This document shows positions 43,107-54,290 of a DNA stretch of 64,000 nt, one piece after another. How positions within the stretch are numbered: position 1 is the first letter of the stretch; each line of letters opens with the position of its first letter. Both the position numbers and the translations under genes were made by a program. The stretch is taken from the NCBI GenBank assembly GCA_944384825.1, contig CALWUT010000018.1:62001-126000 (forward strand). The letters are read 5' to 3'. This DNA is from an uncultured Clostridia bacterium (GTDB lineage: Bacteria; Bacillota; Clostridia; Oscillospirales; Acutalibacteraceae). The notes under the pieces were generated by a model, which saw only the letters and a list, made by a program, of their open reading frames with translations, made no database searches and was not told the origin of the DNA.

Positions 43107-44915
43107 TTAATCCTCTTCAAGCTTCAAAACTGACATAAAAGCATCTTGTGGTATTTCTACATTTCCAAGCTGCCGCATGCGTTTCTTACCCTCTTTTTGC
43201 TTTTCAAGACGTTTTTTCTTGCGCGTAATATCCCCGCCATAACATTTCGAAAGCACATCCTTACGCATTGCTTTAACCGTTTCTCTCGCTATTATCTTTC
43301 CTCCTATACACGCTTGAATCGGCACTTCAAAAAGTTGACGAGGTATCTTTTCTTTTAATTTTTCAACCATTTTTCTAGCTCTATGATATGCTTTCTCCCG
43401 ATGAATTATAAAAGATAACGCATCCACTACATTCCCATTAAGCATAATATCCAGTTTTACTAAATCAGACACCTGATACCCGGATAATTCATAATCAAAC
43501 GAAGCATAACCTTTGGTTTTTGATTTCAATGAATCAAAAAAATCATATACTATTTCATTAAGCGGCAATTTATAGTGAATGTCAACCCTTTCAGTATCAA
43601 GGTATTTCATGTCTATAAATGTTCCTCTTCTGTCTTGGCAAAGCTCCATAATACATCCTACGTATCCAGACGGTGAGTAAATATGAGCATCGGCAATCGG
43701 TTCCTCACAAGACTGAATATTTGAAGGCGAAGGATAATTTGCAGGATTATCCACAAATAATACTGTCCCATCAGTAAGAAATATTTTGTAAACTACGCTC
43801 GGTGCTGTAGTTATCAGGTCAAGACTATATTCTCTTTCCAAACGCTCTTGAATAATTTCCATATGAAGAAGACCTAAAAATCCACATCTAAATCCAAATC
43901 CTAATGCCCCCGAAGTTTCCGGTTCATATGAAAGTGAAGCGTCATTTAATTTCAGCTTTTCAAGTGCATCCTTTAAGTCAGAATACTTTGAACCATCTAA
44001 AGAATAAATTCCACAAAACACCATAGGATTAACGTCTCTGTACCCCGGAAGAGGTTCCTTGGCTGGATTAGCTTCAAGAGTTATAGTATCCCCTACATGC
44101 GCCATACTAACAGCTTTTATTGATGCTGCAATGTATCCTACTTCTCCCGCTTTTAATTTTCCAGTCGGATCTAAGATAGTTGCCTTTGATAGTCCGCATT
44201 CTGTAACAGTAAAACATTCACCATTAGCCATAAATTTAATTTTATCGCCTACTTTAACTGATCCGTCCATTATCCGGACGTATACTATTACTCCTTTATA
44301 AGCGTCGTAATAAGAATCAAATATAAGAGCTCTAAGCGGAGCGTCAACTTCGCCTTTTGGAGGCGGAACGTTCTTTACTATACTTTCTAAAACTTCTTTA
44401 ACATTTTGCCCAGTCTTAGCAGAAATCCTGGGAGCATCCTCTGCAGGAATTCCAATTATCTCCTCAATCTCCTTACTTACTCTTTCAGGATCTGCACTTG
44501 GTAAATCTACTTTATTTATTACTGGTATTATTTCTAATCCTGCATCAAGGGCAAGATATGTGTTTGCAAGCGTCTGCGCTTCTATTCCTTGCGACGCATC
44601 AACTACAAGTATTGCTCCTTCGCAGGCTGCCAATGACCTGGAAACTTCGTAGTTAAAATCGACATGACCCGGAGTATCAATAAGATTGAAAAGATACTCC
44701 AATCCATCCTCTGCTCTATAATATAAACTTACTGCATGAGACTTTATGGTTATTCCACGTTCTCTCTCAAGATCCATATTGTCTAAGAGTTGACTTTCCA
44801 TTTCTCTTGCAGAGACAGAATTGGTAAGCTCCAAAATCCTATCCGCAAGAGTAGACTTCCCATGATCTATATGAGCTATAATACTGAAATTTCTGATTTT
44901 TTGTTCTTGATCCAT
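43107..44915 (-). CDS. lepA: Elongation factor 4 (LepA)
   Basis: A roughly 602-aa translational GTPase of normal length with [17 protein letters not shown] and [10 protein letters not shown] in the G domain. The C-terminal LepA-specific domain is intact, ending [20 protein letters not shown] and LGNVEIPQ. LepA affects ribosome back-translocation and initiation. I use the ATG giving [10 protein letters not shown]; a GTG five codons upstream overlaps the AGGAG site. Confidence 0.96.
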   Translation of the reverse strand: MDQEQKIRNFSIIAHIDHGKSTLADRILELTNSVSAREMESQLLDNMDLERERGITIKSHAVSLYYRAEDGLEYLFNLIDTPGHVDFNYEVSRSLAACEGAILVVDASQGIEAQTLANTYLALDAGLEIIPVINKVDLPSADPERVSKEIEEIIGIPAEDAPRISAKTGQNVKEVLESIVKNVPPPKGEVDAPLRALIFDSYYDAYKGVIVYVRIMDGSVKVGDKIKFMANGECFTVTECGLSKATILDPTGKLKAGEVGYIAASIKAVSMAHVGDTITLEANPAKEPLPGYRDVNPMVFCGIYSLDGSKYSDLKDALEKLKLNDASLSYEPETSGALGFGFRCGFLGLLHMEIIQERLEREYSLDLITTAPSVVYKIFLTDGTVLFVDNPANYPSPSNIQSCEEPIADAHIYSPSGYVGCIMELCQDRRGTFIDMKYLDTERVDIHYKLPLNEIVYDFFDSLKSKTKGYASFDYELSGYQVSDLVKLDIMLNGNVVDALSFIIHREKAYHRARKMVEKLKEKIPRQLFEVPIQACIGGKIIARETVKAMRKDVLSKCYGGDITRKKKRLEKQKEGKKRMRQLGNVEIPQDAFMSVLKLEED

Positions 44916-44939
44916 ATGTAGATTATTCACTCCTAAGAC

Positions 44940-45995
44940 TTATAACTCATTTCCATTTGCAATCGATCTTAATATATCAATCTTTTTTTGATGTTCTATT
45001 GAAAGATTAATCTTATACTTTTCTAAATAATCGTCTAATAGCCCTAGTACTTTTTCAGAAAAATGTATTTTATCATCTTGATTTTCCAATTCATTAGTTA
45101 TCCTATTATAAAATACTCTAAACAAGGCATTTAACGTCCATTCCTCTCCACCCGGAAAATTAAATCTATCATGGTTATTAAAAATTTCTTCTATAATAAT
45201 GAGGTTGGAGTTTAAAACACTTACAGTATTAGAAGTGGAAACTATGGAACCTGGTCTTTTCATCCTATATATATAAAATATATTGTTACTTTTAACTCCC
45301 TTACAGACTAAAGGAAATGCTAACCAATCAAATAAATAATCTTCACCTGATGGTAAGCCTTCTTTAAATTTTAATCCATTCTCTTTAATGAAGGAATTTT
45401 TCCAAACTTTATCCCAAACGTTATTATCATTAAGACTTAAAGTAATAAAAGGATTATCATTAATTTCTCGCTGCACCACTATCTTATCTAATTCATCACA
45501 TGAAAATTCGTTAAAATCTACACTTTCTCCATCAGTAAAATTGAAAGACTTAAACTCTATTACCTCCGCATCATGCTCTTTAGCACTGTTATAAATGCAC
45601 TCATACGCTTTCGGTAACATCATATCATCAGAATCCAGAAAAGCTATATATTCTCCCCGTGCCGCATTAATTCCTGTATTCCTAGCGGCGGAGAGTCCGC
45701 TATGCCTTTGATTTATTATCCTTATTCTCGGATCTTTACTTCTATGTTTTTTTAAAACTTTTACAGAACTATCAGTAGATTCATCATTAACACAAATTAT
45801 TTCAATTTCCTTTAATGTTTGATTTTCAACGCTATCTAAGCATTTATCAAGATATTTCTCTGTATTGTAAACTGGAATAACAATCGAAACTTTAGGATTA
45901 CTTATTTCCTTACTGTTATAAAAATAAGAATATGTGGAAAACGCAAAAATTAAGCTCAAAACTCCGCAAATAACAATTATTTTATTAACTTTCAT
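44940..45995 (-). CDS. Family 2 glycosyltransferase with N-terminal signal/anchor
   Basis: A 351-aa protein from the ATG at 45993-45995, four nt after GGAGGAG. Residues about 5-22 are hydrophobic behind two lysines, then come GT2 motifs: VSIVIPVYNTEKYLDKCLDS, CVNDESTDSS, RHSGLSAARNTGI and the metal-binding LDSDD. A C-terminal domain of about 150 residues is helical. GT2 enzymes are usually cytosolic with later membrane segments; here the anchor leads directly into the catalytic domain, which would place it outside the membrane or secreted. Substrate unknown. It is wedged between pnp and lepA. Confidence 0.8.
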   Translation of the reverse strand: MKVNKIIVICGVLSLIFAFSTYSYFYNSKEISNPKVSIVIPVYNTEKYLDKCLDSVENQTLKEIEIICVNDESTDSSVKVLKKHRSKDPRIRIINQRHSGLSAARNTGINAARGEYIAFLDSDDMMLPKAYECIYNSAKEHDAEVIEFKSFNFTDGESVDFNEFSCDELDKIVVQREINDNPFITLSLNDNNVWDKVWKNSFIKENGLKFKEGLPSGEDYLFDWLAFPLVCKGVKSNNIFYIYRMKRPGSIVSTSNTVSVLNSNLIIIEEIFNNHDRFNFPGGEEWTLNALFRVFYNRITNELENQDDKIHFSEKVLGLLDDYLEKYKINLSIEHQKKIDILRSIANGNEL

Positions 45996-46007
45996 TTGCT
46001 CCTCCAA

Positions 46008-48089
46008 TTAAGTATTTTTTAGAGAAAGATTAATCCTTCCTTTACGATCTATTTCGATAATTTTTACCCTAACCTCTTGTCCTACAGATAAAATATCGCT
46101 TACCTTATCTATTCTTTTGTCAGATATTTGAGAAATATGACAAAGACCTTCTTTACCGGACGCAAATTCTATAAACGCTCCAAAATCAGTTATCCGCACT
46201 ACCTTACCTATATACACGCTGCCTACTTCCGGATCAATAATAAGATTTTTTATAAATTCCAAAGCTTTCTCACAATTATTTATATCTGAACCTAAAACAA
46301 ATATTTTTCCGCTCTCTTCTATGTCAACTTTAACATTAAAATCTGAACAAATCTTCTGTACTACTTTACCTCCTGATCCTATGACGTCACGAATTTTATC
46401 CAAAGGAATATTAATTGAAACTACTTTTGGTGCATGTTCAGACAAAGAACTCCTTGATTTTGGGATCGTTTTTAAAATAATTTCATCAATTATATATTTT
46501 CGAGCCTTACATGTTTTTTCTAACGCTTCTTTTATTATTTCTTTAGTTAAACCTTGTATTTTAATATCCATTTGAATAGCAGTAATACCTTTATGCGTAC
46601 CAGCAACTTTAAAATCCATATCTCCAAAAAAATCTTCCAAGCCTTGGATATCTATCATAGTCATCCACTTATCGCCTTCCGTTACGAGGCCGCACGAAAT
46701 TCCTGCCACAGGAGCTTTTATAGGCACTCCTCCGTCCATAAGTGCTAGAGTTGACCCACAAACCGAAGCTTGTGAAGTAGATCCATTCGAAGAAAGAACC
46801 TCGGAAACCAATCTTAATGCATAAGGAAATTCCTCAACCGAAGGAATAACAGGTAATAAAGCTCTTTCTGCAAGTGCTCCATGACCGATTTCTCTTCTCC
46901 CTGGCCCTCTGCCGGGCTTTGCTTCTCCTACTGAATATGGCGGAAAATTATAATGATGCATATATCTCTTAAATTCTTCAGAGTCTATTCCGTCGAGCGT
47001 TTGTTGGTCACTAATAGACCCAAGAGTCAATATGGTTAAAACTTGAGTTTGTCCTCTATTAAATAATCCGGATCCGTGAACTTTTGGTATTAATCCTACT
47101 TCTGCGCTTAATGGCCTTATTTCATCCATAGCTCGTCCGTCTACTCTTTTTTGCTCGTCTAGTAACCACCGTCGTACTATATGCTTTTGAACTTTATATA
47201 TACATTCGTTAAGATTATTTTCGCCATTTGGGTAAATGCTGTCATATTTCTCATGCACTTTTTTATAAATAGGAGCCATTCTTTCTTCACGAACTTTTTT
47301 ATCATTAGTATATAAAGCTATTTTTAAGTCTTCTTCAATATATTTTTTTACGTCTTCATACATTTCTGACGAAAGTTCAAAACTATCATATGAAAATTTG
47401 ACTTTACCTACCTCGGAGCTTATTTCATTTATAAACTTTATAACTTCTTTATTAACATCATGAGCTTTTAAAATAGCTTCGTAAACCTTTTCATCTGCAA
47501 CTTCATTTGCTCCTGCTTCTATCATAGATATAAAATTTTCAGTCGAAGCAACAGTGAGTGAAAGTTCAGATTGACTACGCTGCTTAGCAGTAGGATTTAT
47601 TATTATCTCATTATCTATAAGTCCCGCAATACTTCCTGAAATAGGTCCATTCCAAGGAATATCTGAAATAGATAAAGCTATGGAAGTACCAATCATAGCG
47701 GTAATTTCAGGTGAGCAATCTTCATCTACTGACATAACTGTGCAATTAACCGATACATCATTACGCATATCTTTAGGAAAAAGTGGCCTAATTGGCCTAT
47801 CAATTACTCTGGAGGCAAGAATAGCTTTTTCAGAAGGCCTTCCTTCTCTCTTTGAAAAAGAACCGGGAATCTTACCTACTGAATAAAGTCTTTCTTCAAA
47901 ATCTACTGAAAGTGGAAAAAAATCTATTCCTTCTCTCGGCTTTTCTGATGCTGTAACTGCTACATGAACAGTAGTTTCTCCATATTTTACCATGCAGGAT
48001 CCATTTGCTAGCTGCGCAAATTTTCCTGTTTCGACTTCTAAGGTTCTACCTGCAATTTGGGTTTTAAAAACTCTATAATCTTTGAACAT
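46008..48089 (-). CDS. pnp: Polynucleotide phosphorylase
   Basis: A 693-aa PNPase, the 3'-5' exoribonuclease/polymerase. It shows two RNase PH domains (FFPLSVDFEERLYSVGKIPG in the first; RGQTQVL, SSNGSTSQASVCGS in the second), a KH domain (IRDVIGSGGKVVQKIC) and an S1 domain (GKVVRITDFGAFIEF). All are intact. It follows rpsO, the classic rpsO-pnp pair. GGAGG precedes the ATG. Confidence 0.97.
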   Translation of the reverse strand: MFKDYRVFKTQIAGRTLEVETGKFAQLANGSCMVKYGETTVHVAVTASEKPREGIDFFPLSVDFEERLYSVGKIPGSFSKREGRPSEKAILASRVIDRPIRPLFPKDMRNDVSVNCTVMSVDEDCSPEITAMIGTSIALSISDIPWNGPISGSIAGLIDNEIIINPTAKQRSQSELSLTVASTENFISMIEAGANEVADEKVYEAILKAHDVNKEVIKFINEISSEVGKVKFSYDSFELSSEMYEDVKKYIEEDLKIALYTNDKKVREERMAPIYKKVHEKYDSIYPNGENNLNECIYKVQKHIVRRWLLDEQKRVDGRAMDEIRPLSAEVGLIPKVHGSGLFNRGQTQVLTILTLGSISDQQTLDGIDSEEFKRYMHHYNFPPYSVGEAKPGRGPGRREIGHGALAERALLPVIPSVEEFPYALRLVSEVLSSNGSTSQASVCGSTLALMDGGVPIKAPVAGISCGLVTEGDKWMTMIDIQGLEDFFGDMDFKVAGTHKGITAIQMDIKIQGLTKEIIKEALEKTCKARKYIIDEIILKTIPKSRSSLSEHAPKVVSINIPLDKIRDVIGSGGKVVQKICSDFNVKVDIEESGKIFVLGSDINNCEKALEFIKNLIIDPEVGSVYIGKVVRITDFGAFIEFASGKEGLCHISQISDKRIDKVSDILSVGQEVRVKIIEIDRKGRINLSLKNT

Positions 48090-48234
48090 TTACTGGCCTC
48101 CAAAATAATTCTTTAAGTGAATTTAAATGATTCTTTGGTAATAGCAATCTAAATTATTAACTAAATGAGTACTATAATAAGCAGGCAACCATATTTTAGT
48201 CACCTGCATAACTTAGTTGTTCGAAATTTAAAAG

Positions 48235-48501
48235 TTATTTACGGATACCAAGCTTTTCAATAAGAGCTCTATATCTTTCAATATCCATTTTAGAAAGATA
48301 ATTTAATAAATTTCTCCTTCTTCCAACCATAATTAAAAGCCCACGACGAGAATGATGATCTTTTTTATGAATTTTCAAATGTTCAGTAAGATCATTAATT
48401 CTTTTGGTTAAAAGAGCAATCTGAACTTCCGGAGAACCTGTATCTCCTTCGTGACGCGCATGCCCACCAATTATTAGCGTTTTCTCTTCTTTTAATAACA
48501 T
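48235..48501 (-). CDS. rpsO: 30S ribosomal protein S15
   Basis: An 88-aa S15, the usual length, when started from the ATG at 48499-48501 rather than the GTG inside the AGAGAGG site. [17 protein letters not shown] and [19 protein letters not shown] are conserved. It is transcribed from a promoter some 340 bp upstream, so it has a long leader that could hold an autoregulatory structure. Confidence 0.95.
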   Translation of the reverse strand: MLLKEEKTLIIGGHARHEGDTGSPEVQIALLTKRINDLTEHLKIHKKDHHSRRGLLIMVGRRRNLLNYLSKMDIERYRALIEKLGIRK

Positions 48502-48834
48502 ACTATTTAACACCTCTCTAAAATTTACCCTTCATGTAAGCTAAAACTGACATCGTCTTCAGAACTAAAATCCAAAGAAGGGGGTAAGTAGATCCATCAA
48601 TGTAGCTTATAAAAAATCATAAAAGCTCTATATTTAGTATTACTCATTTATGATAATTAAACCAACTAATTAAAAGTATCACTTACTGAACTTCCCTAAA
48701 AATATTTTACGCTATTCCCACTTAAATATCTTTCCATCTTGACTTTACCCCTTAAATTAACCCTTAATTTAAGAATATTATTAAAATCTAGACTCGACGC
48801 GCAAAATTTAAGTAATAAACAGTCTATTTTTTAG
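48502..48834 (-). other. Long 5' leader of rpsO
   Basis: About 330 nt lie between the predicted rpsO start site and its ATG. The stretch has no ORF with a ribosome site. S15 autoregulates through leader structures in several bacteria, but I could not match a known S15 leader fold here. Confidence 0.4.
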
Positions 48835-48875
48835 AAGTATGCTTTGATTTTAGCATACTTTCAAAAGTAGGTCAA
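48835..48875 (-). promoter_or_regulatory. rpsO promoter overlapped by an inverted repeat
   Basis: TTGACC (48870-48875), a 17-bp spacer and TAAAAT (48847-48852) form a good promoter on the minus strand. Perfect 8-nt arms AAGTATGC and GCATACTT (48835-48842 and 48853-48860) flank the -10 element, one arm in the spacer and one near the start site. This is the geometry of a repressor operator. Confidence 0.6.
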
Positions 48876-48978
48876 CTCATTTTTAAACTTATTCATCTCT
48901 TAAAAAACTTTGAATTATAAATATAAATTCATTTTATTAAAACTACTTTTAAAGCATATTTATATTCTCTGAATTTAA

Positions 48979-51087
48979 TTAAAAAAGATGAAAAGCAATT
49001 GTAAGACCCGCAAAAACTATTGCAACCATAGAAGTAAGCTTGATAAGAATGTTTATTGCTGGACCCGAAGTATCTTTAAACGGATCTCCTACTGTATCTC
49101 CTACTACTGCAGCTTTATGACATTCAGAACCTTTTCCTCCAAGATTTCCAGCTTCTATATGCTTTTTAGCATTATCCCATGCACCGCCTGAATTAGCCAT
49201 CATAATTGCTAAAGCAAATCCAGTAATAGTTGTACCTGCTAAAAATCCTGCTACTCCGTTTACTCCTAAAATAAGCCCAACCAATACAGGAACAACTACC
49301 GCTAAAATAGCTGGTAAAATCATTAATTGCTGCGAAGAACGAGTACACAAGTCTACACAAGACTCATAATTAGGTTCAGCTGTTCCTTCTAAAAGGCCTT
49401 TTATACTCTTAAACTGACGCCTTACTTCATGAACTATACTTTGTGCAGCTTTACCTACGGCTTCCATAGTTAAAGCTGCAAATAAAAATGGAATCATCGC
49501 TCCGATAAACAACCCTACAAGTACTGGCGGATTAGTAATATTCAAATTGAAATTTATAGACGGAGATAAAGTCTTAATTTCAGAAATATATGCCGCAATT
49601 AATGCTAAAGCCGTAAGAGCCGCAGAACCTATCGCAAAACCTTTACCTGTAGCTGCCGTAGTATTTCCAAGAGAATCAAGTGCATCAGTTCTTTCACGCA
49701 CTTCCTCTCCAAGCCCTGACATCTCTGCTATTCCACCTGCATTGTCAGCTATAGGACCATATGCGTCTGTAGCTAAAGTTATTCCTAAAGTTGAAAGCAT
49801 ACTGACAGCTGCAACTCCGATTCCATAAAGTCCTCTATTAAAGCTCAAAACTGTATCAACATTTCCTCCACATGCAAAGAAACTTACAAGTACTGTAGTA
49901 CTCACTATAATTACAGGCCAAACAGTTGAAATCATTCCTAAAGAAAGTCCGCCTATAATAACGGTCGCCGGACCTGTAGAAGAAGTTTTAGAAAGAGCTT
50001 TCGTAGGATTATATGTATCAGAAGTATAATACTCCGTAGTAAATCCTATAAGCGCACCCGCTACTAACCCTGCAATTACTCCATAAAATACGCCTATATA
50101 TTCTGACAAAAGATATCTTATAACAAAGTATGAAATTATCGCTATTAATACCGCACTTATATACGTTCCGACTCTAAGAGATTTTAAAAGCATTTTTTGT
50201 GTCGCATTTTCTTGAGTTTTAACAAAAAACGTGCCTATAATCGACGCTATAACCCCTAACGCCGCTAATAACATTGGAACAGCCATACCTTTCATTCCGA
50301 GGCCTGCACTAACTGCTAAAGCACTCGTAGAAACTATTGAACCAACATATGATTCATATAAGTCTGCTCCCATTCCAGCAACGTCTCCAACGTTATCTCC
50401 CACATTGTCTGCTATTACTGCCGGATTCCTTGGGTCGTCTTCAGGAATTCCTGCTTCTACCTTTCCTACCAAGTCTGCACCTACGTCAGCTGCCTTAGTA
50501 AAGATTCCTCCTCCAACTCTTGCAAAAAGAGCCATGCATGACGCTCCCATTCCAAAAGTTAACATGTTGGAAGTAATATTTTGAATCATTAATGATTCGC
50601 TAGTTATAACTTCTATATTACTATACCAATACCTAAGAAAGAAATACCATATAGATAAATCTAATAAACCAAGCCCCACAACTACAAATCCCATTACCGA
50701 TCCTGCCGAAAACGCTACTCTTAATCCTTGATTTAAGCTCTTTTGAGCTGCACACGCTGTACGATCATTTGCCATAGTTGCAGTTTTCATACCAATAAAT
50801 CCCGAAAGGGCGGAAAAAAAGCCTCCAGTTAAAAAAGCAAAGGGAACAAAATGATTTAAATATCCTAAAAATGAGAGTACAAAAAGCACTACAAAAACAA
50901 TTCCAAAAAATAATCCTACACCTTTATATTGACGCTTTAAATATGCATCTGCACCTTTTCTTATAGCGTTTGCTATATTTATCATCTTTTGAGTACCTTC
51001 TGGTTGACTTTTTACTCTACTAAACATAATCCAGGCAAATACGAGTGATATTATCGAACCTGCTGCTACAAACAACATTAAATCCAT
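48979..51087 (-). CDS. hppA: Membrane-bound proton/sodium-pumping pyrophosphatase
   Basis: A 702-aa membrane pyrophosphatase with about 16 membrane segments. The substrate-binding loops [20 protein letters not shown] and [20 protein letters not shown], and later [12 protein letters not shown] and [14 protein letters not shown], are intact. In the K+ signature region it reads [20 protein letters not shown], with Ala and Gly at the positions that are Lys and Thr in K+-independent enzymes, so it should be K+-dependent. Whether H+ or Na+ is pumped cannot be decided by eye. It would recover energy from the PPi of biosynthesis. Confidence 0.95.
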   Translation of the reverse strand: MDLMLFVAAGSIISLVFAWIMFSRVKSQPEGTQKMINIANAIRKGADAYLKRQYKGVGLFFGIVFVVLFVLSFLGYLNHFVPFAFLTGGFFSALSGFIGMKTATMANDRTACAAQKSLNQGLRVAFSAGSVMGFVVVGLGLLDLSIWYFFLRYWYSNIEVITSESLMIQNITSNMLTFGMGASCMALFARVGGGIFTKAADVGADLVGKVEAGIPEDDPRNPAVIADNVGDNVGDVAGMGADLYESYVGSIVSTSALAVSAGLGMKGMAVPMLLAALGVIASIIGTFFVKTQENATQKMLLKSLRVGTYISAVLIAIISYFVIRYLLSEYIGVFYGVIAGLVAGALIGFTTEYYTSDTYNPTKALSKTSSTGPATVIIGGLSLGMISTVWPVIIVSTTVLVSFFACGGNVDTVLSFNRGLYGIGVAAVSMLSTLGITLATDAYGPIADNAGGIAEMSGLGEEVRERTDALDSLGNTTAATGKGFAIGSAALTALALIAAYISEIKTLSPSINFNLNITNPPVLVGLFIGAMIPFLFAALTMEAVGKAAQSIVHEVRRQFKSIKGLLEGTAEPNYESCVDLCTRSSQQLMILPAILAVVVPVLVGLILGVNGVAGFLAGTTITGFALAIMMANSGGAWDNAKKHIEAGNLGGKGSECHKAAVVGDTVGDPFKDTSGPAINILIKLTSMVAIVFAGLTIAFHLF

Positions 51088-51178
51088 ATTTATTCGGATT
51101 TATATAAAATTTACCATATTAAAGATAAATTTTTTAAATCCTATTTCCTACCTTCCTGCACTACGCATTAATACATAA

Positions 51179-51229
51179 TTTCGTCCATGACTCAAGTAAT
51201 GATAAATAATTAACCGAGCATGAACGAAA
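51179..51229 (-). terminator. Hairpin after rplQ, possible end of the ribosomal superoperon
   Basis: An 11-bp stem (TTTCGTTCATG with CATGGACGAAA, one T-G) encloses a long loop with a further CTC/GAG pairing. It is followed by TTATG, not a clear U-tract. It could be a weak terminator or an RNA 3'-end stabiliser between rplQ and hppA. Confidence 0.4.
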
Positions 51230-51247
51230 TAAATTTCTTCAGTTTAA

Positions 51248-51589
51248 TTATATTAACTCCAAGATAGCCATTTCAGCTGCGTCTCCACGTCTAGGACCTA
51301 ATTTTGTAATTCTTGTATAGCCACCATTTTTATCTAAGTACTTAGGAGCAATTTCATCAAACAGTTTTCTAGTTACTTCTTTTTTAGTTACAAAAGAAAA
51401 TACCATACGCTTATTATGCAGATTATTAATTTTAGCAATGGTTATTATTTTCTCTGCTAAACCTCGTACTTCTTTTGCTCGTGTAACTGTAGTTTCAATC
51501 CTTCCATTTTCTAAAAGAAATGTAACAAGCGCTCGAAGCATAGCTAATCTATGCGCTGTAGCTCTTCCTAATTTTCTTTTTTTGGACAT
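51248..51589 (-). CDS. rplQ: 50S ribosomal protein L17
   Basis: A 113-aa L17 of bacterial length. [20 protein letters not shown] and the terminal [22 protein letters not shown] are typical. It is the last gene of the rpsM-rpsK-rpsD-rpoA-rplQ block, 34 bp after rpoA. Confidence 0.96.
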   Translation of the reverse strand: MSKKRKLGRATAHRLAMLRALVTFLLENGRIETTVTRAKEVRGLAEKIITIAKINNLHNKRMVFSFVTKKEVTRKLFDEIAPKYLDKNGGYTRITKLGPRRGDAAEMAILELI

Positions 51590-51622
51590 CTTTATATTCT
51601 CCTCCCTTCAGACAGTCTTTTA

Positions 51623-52573
51623 CTATTGATCAGATTTACAAAGATTTAATCCTAATACTTGCAATTTTTCAATAACTTCATCTAAAGATTTACGCCCTAA
51701 ATTCCGAACTTTCATCATTTCATCTTCAGTTCTCGATGTTAAGTCTCTAACAGTACTAATCCCTGCTCTTTTTAGACAATTATACGATCTTACTGAAAGT
51801 TCAAGCTCGTCTATACTTACATCCAAGTCTCGGGTTACTTTATGTTTTGAAGGTTCAACCATAACATTAGTTTTTTCAGCTACTTCAGAAAGGCCGAAAA
51901 ATAAATTAAAATGCTCTATAAGTATTTTAGCTGCTATAGAAACTGCTTCTTCGGCCAAAACTACTCCATTTGTCCAAACCTCAATAGATAGTTTGTCGTA
52001 ATCAGTTATCTGCCCTACACGAGTGTTTTCTACGAAATAATTCACTTTCAAAACAGGAGTATATATAGAATCTATTGGTAAAACTCCAATAACATTTTCT
52101 TTAAATGATTTATTCCTTTCTGCAGAAACATATCCTCTTCCTCTATCAAGTACAATTTCCATCTGCAATTTAGCCCCTGGGCCTAAAGTCGCTATATGCC
52201 AATCAGGATTTAAAATCTCAACTTCACTATCATGAATTATAGTTCCCGCTGTAACTTCACAAGGCCCTACTGCATTTATTTCAACAGTCTTTTCTTCACA
52301 GCAATTTAAACGAGCTAAAAGTCCTTTTATATTTAATACTATTTCTGTAACGTCTTCTTTAACGCCAGGAATAGTAGAAAACTCATGAAGCACTCCATCT
52401 ATTTTTATAGATTTTGCTGCCACTCCCGGTAAAGAAGATAATAATACTCTTCTTAAACTGTTTCCCAATGTATGTCCAAATCCTCTTTCAAGAGGTTCAA
52501 CCAAAAACTTGCCGTAGGTACCATCTTCGGAAATTTCTGCTACGCTAATCTTAGGCTTTTCTATCTCAATCAT
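51623..52573 (-). CDS. rpoA: RNA polymerase alpha subunit
   Basis: A 316-aa alpha subunit from the ATG at 52571-52573, five nt after GAGGAGG. The alpha-NTD ([21 protein letters not shown]) supports assembly, and the alpha-CTD ([31 protein letters not shown]) binds UP elements and activators. Both are complete. A TTG eight codons upstream is unlikely as start. Confidence 0.96.
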   Translation of the reverse strand: MIEIEKPKISVAEISEDGTYGKFLVEPLERGFGHTLGNSLRRVLLSSLPGVAAKSIKIDGVLHEFSTIPGVKEDVTEIVLNIKGLLARLNCCEEKTVEINAVGPCEVTAGTIIHDSEVEILNPDWHIATLGPGAKLQMEIVLDRGRGYVSAERNKSFKENVIGVLPIDSIYTPVLKVNYFVENTRVGQITDYDKLSIEVWTNGVVLAEEAVSIAAKILIEHFNLFFGLSEVAEKTNVMVEPSKHKVTRDLDVSIDELELSVRSYNCLKRAGISTVRDLTSRTEDEMMKVRNLGRKSLDEVIEKLQVLGLNLCKSDQ

Positions 52574-52663
52574 CAAATCCTCCTCAACATTCTCCAAAAA
52601 ACTGAGGTATCTGAAGTACCTCTTAAAAAATGTACATCGCGCTTATGGTAAATTAACACGATA

Positions 52664-53293
52664 TTATTTGGAGTACAATTCGACAATTAAGGTTTCCTCA
52701 ACGTCTAAATCAATATCTTCTCTAGATGGAAAAGCAATTTTCTTAGCTTCAAGTTTATTCATATCTAACTCCAACCACTTTGGTATTGGACGAGTACTAC
52801 CGGCTTCAATAATAGATTTAAATTTAATGCTGCTTTTGGACTTTTCATTCAAGGATATAATATCTCCATCTTTAATTAAAATTGAAGGAACATTTACCTT
52901 TTTACCATTTACTGTAAAATGCTTATGAACTACCAGTTGTCTTGCTTCTGGGCGTGAACTTGCCCATCCTAATCGGTAAATTATATTATCAAGTCTTGAT
53001 TCCAAAATAGCGAGAAGATTTTCACCTGTTTTTCCTTCTTTTATCTTAGTAGCTAAATCAAAATAGTGAGAAAATTGATGCTCAAGAACTCCATAATAAC
53101 GTCTTGCTTTCTGCTTAGCACGAAGTTGTAAACCATACTCCGATGATTTTTTTCTACCTTGCCCATGCTGACCGGGTGCATAAGGGCGACGCGAAATTGA
53201 GCATTTTCCTGTATAACATCTTTCTCCTTTTAGGAAAAGCTTTTGTCCTTCTCTGCGGCAGAGTCTGCACACAGCTCCAGTATATCTTGCCAT
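52664..53293 (-). CDS. rpsD: 30S ribosomal protein S4, zinc-binding form
   Basis: A 209-aa S4. The N-terminal zinc ligands C9, C12, C26 and C31 are present (C+ form), followed by [14 protein letters not shown] and an S4 RNA-binding domain ([24 protein letters not shown], in part). It nucleates 16S rRNA assembly and often represses its own operon. Its position between rpsK and rpoA is standard. Confidence 0.96.
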   Translation of the reverse strand: MARYTGAVCRLCRREGQKLFLKGERCYTGKCSISRRPYAPGQHGQGRKKSSEYGLQLRAKQKARRYYGVLEHQFSHYFDLATKIKEGKTGENLLAILESRLDNIIYRLGWASSRPEARQLVVHKHFTVNGKKVNVPSILIKDGDIISLNEKSKSSIKFKSIIEAGSTRPIPKWLELDMNKLEAKKIAFPSREDIDLDVEETLIVELYSK

Positions 53294-53326
53294 TTTATTT
53301 ATTACACCTCCTATATCAATTTTATA

Positions 53327-53731
53327 TTAAACACGTCTTCTTTTTGGTGGACGACATCCATTATGCGGAATCGGAGTGACATCCTTTATCATGTTTACTT
53401 CTAATCCTGCTGCTTGAAGTGCACGAATTGCTGCTTCACGCCCTGACCCAGGCCCCTTTACATAAACTTCTACTGACTTTAAACCATGCTCCATAGCAGA
53501 TTTAGCTGCTACATCCGCTGCCGCTTGAGCAGCAAAAGGAGTCGATTTTTTAGATCCTTTAAAACCTAATCCTCCTGCACTTGCCCATGATAATGAATTC
53601 CCTTGAATATCTGTAATAGTAACAATAGTATTGTTAAATGTAGACTGAATATGAGCCGCTCCACGTTCAACGTTTTTTCTGTCACGACGCTTACGTGTTA
53701 TAGGTTTTTTGGCACCTGACTGTACTGCCAT
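53327..53731 (-). CDS. rpsK: 30S ribosomal protein S11
   Basis: A 134-aa S11 with [37 protein letters not shown] and the terminal [18 protein letters not shown], all conserved. It lies between rpsM and rpsD and forms part of the 30S platform. Confidence 0.96.
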   Translation of the reverse strand: MAVQSGAKKPITRKRRDRKNVERGAAHIQSTFNNTIVTITDIQGNSLSWASAGGLGFKGSKKSTPFAAQAAADVAAKSAMEHGLKSVEVYVKGPGSGREAAIRALQAAGLEVNMIKDVTPIPHNGCRPPKRRRV

Positions 53732-53753
53732 TAAAATATTCCTCCTTCGCTAT

Positions 53754-54122
53754 TTAACCTTTCTTATTTGCCATTGTTTTTTTAGGTCCTTTTCTTGTTC
53801 TGGCGTTTGTTTTAGATCTTTGACCTCTTACCGGCAATCCCTTTCTATGGCGAACTCCTCTATAGCATCCAATTTCTATTAACCTTTTAATATCAAAAGC
53901 TATTTCACTTCTTAAATCACCTTCTACCTTATAGTCTTTATCTATACAGCTTCTAATTTTAGATATGTCATCTTCAGTCAAATCTCTAACGCGAGTATCG
54001 GGATTTACACCAGTTTTTTTAATTATTTCCTTTGCGCTTGTTCTTCCAATTCCAAAAATGTAGGTAAGTCCGACTTCTACTCTTTTATCTCTTGGTAAGT
54101 CTATGCCTGATATACGGGCCAT
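53754..54122 (-). CDS. rpsM: 30S ribosomal protein S13
   Basis: A 122-aa S13 beginning [20 protein letters not shown], with [20 protein letters not shown] and the basic C-terminal tail ending KKTMANKKG. It contacts the 50S and P-site tRNA. It follows rpmJ by about 30 bp. Confidence 0.96.
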   Translation of the reverse strand: MARISGIDLPRDKRVEVGLTYIFGIGRTSAKEIIKKTGVNPDTRVRDLTEDDISKIRSCIDKDYKVEGDLRSEIAFDIKRLIEIGCYRGVRHRKGLPVRGQRSKTNARTRKGPKKTMANKKG

Positions 54123-54153
54123 CTATAATTACACCTCCATGTCTTAATTTTAA

Positions 54154-54267
54154 TTAACCTTGTCTTTGCTTATGTTTTGGATTTTCACATATAACCATAA
54201 TTTTACCATGTCTTTTTATTATTTTGCACTTATCGCATTGCTTCTTAACAGAAGGTCTTACTTTCAC
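54154..54267 (-). CDS. rpmJ: 50S ribosomal protein L36, zinc-binding form
   Basis: A 37-aa L36 read directly from the minus strand. It starts at GTG with [14 protein letters not shown] and carries the zinc ligands C11, C14, C27 and H32. AGGGGAGGG-like purines precede the start. It lies between infA and rpsM, the universal position. Confidence 0.96.
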   Translation of the reverse strand: MKVRPSVKKQCDKCKIIKRHGKIMVICENPKHKQRQG

Positions 54268-54290
54268 AATATTCCCTCCCCTATTTCTTA

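Noticed and set aside
48190-48222. Stem with GCAGG/CCTGC between rpsO and pnp as terminator
   Set aside because: The lower stem is fine but there is no U-tract and the genes are normally co-transcribed; it is more likely an RNase processing hairpin.
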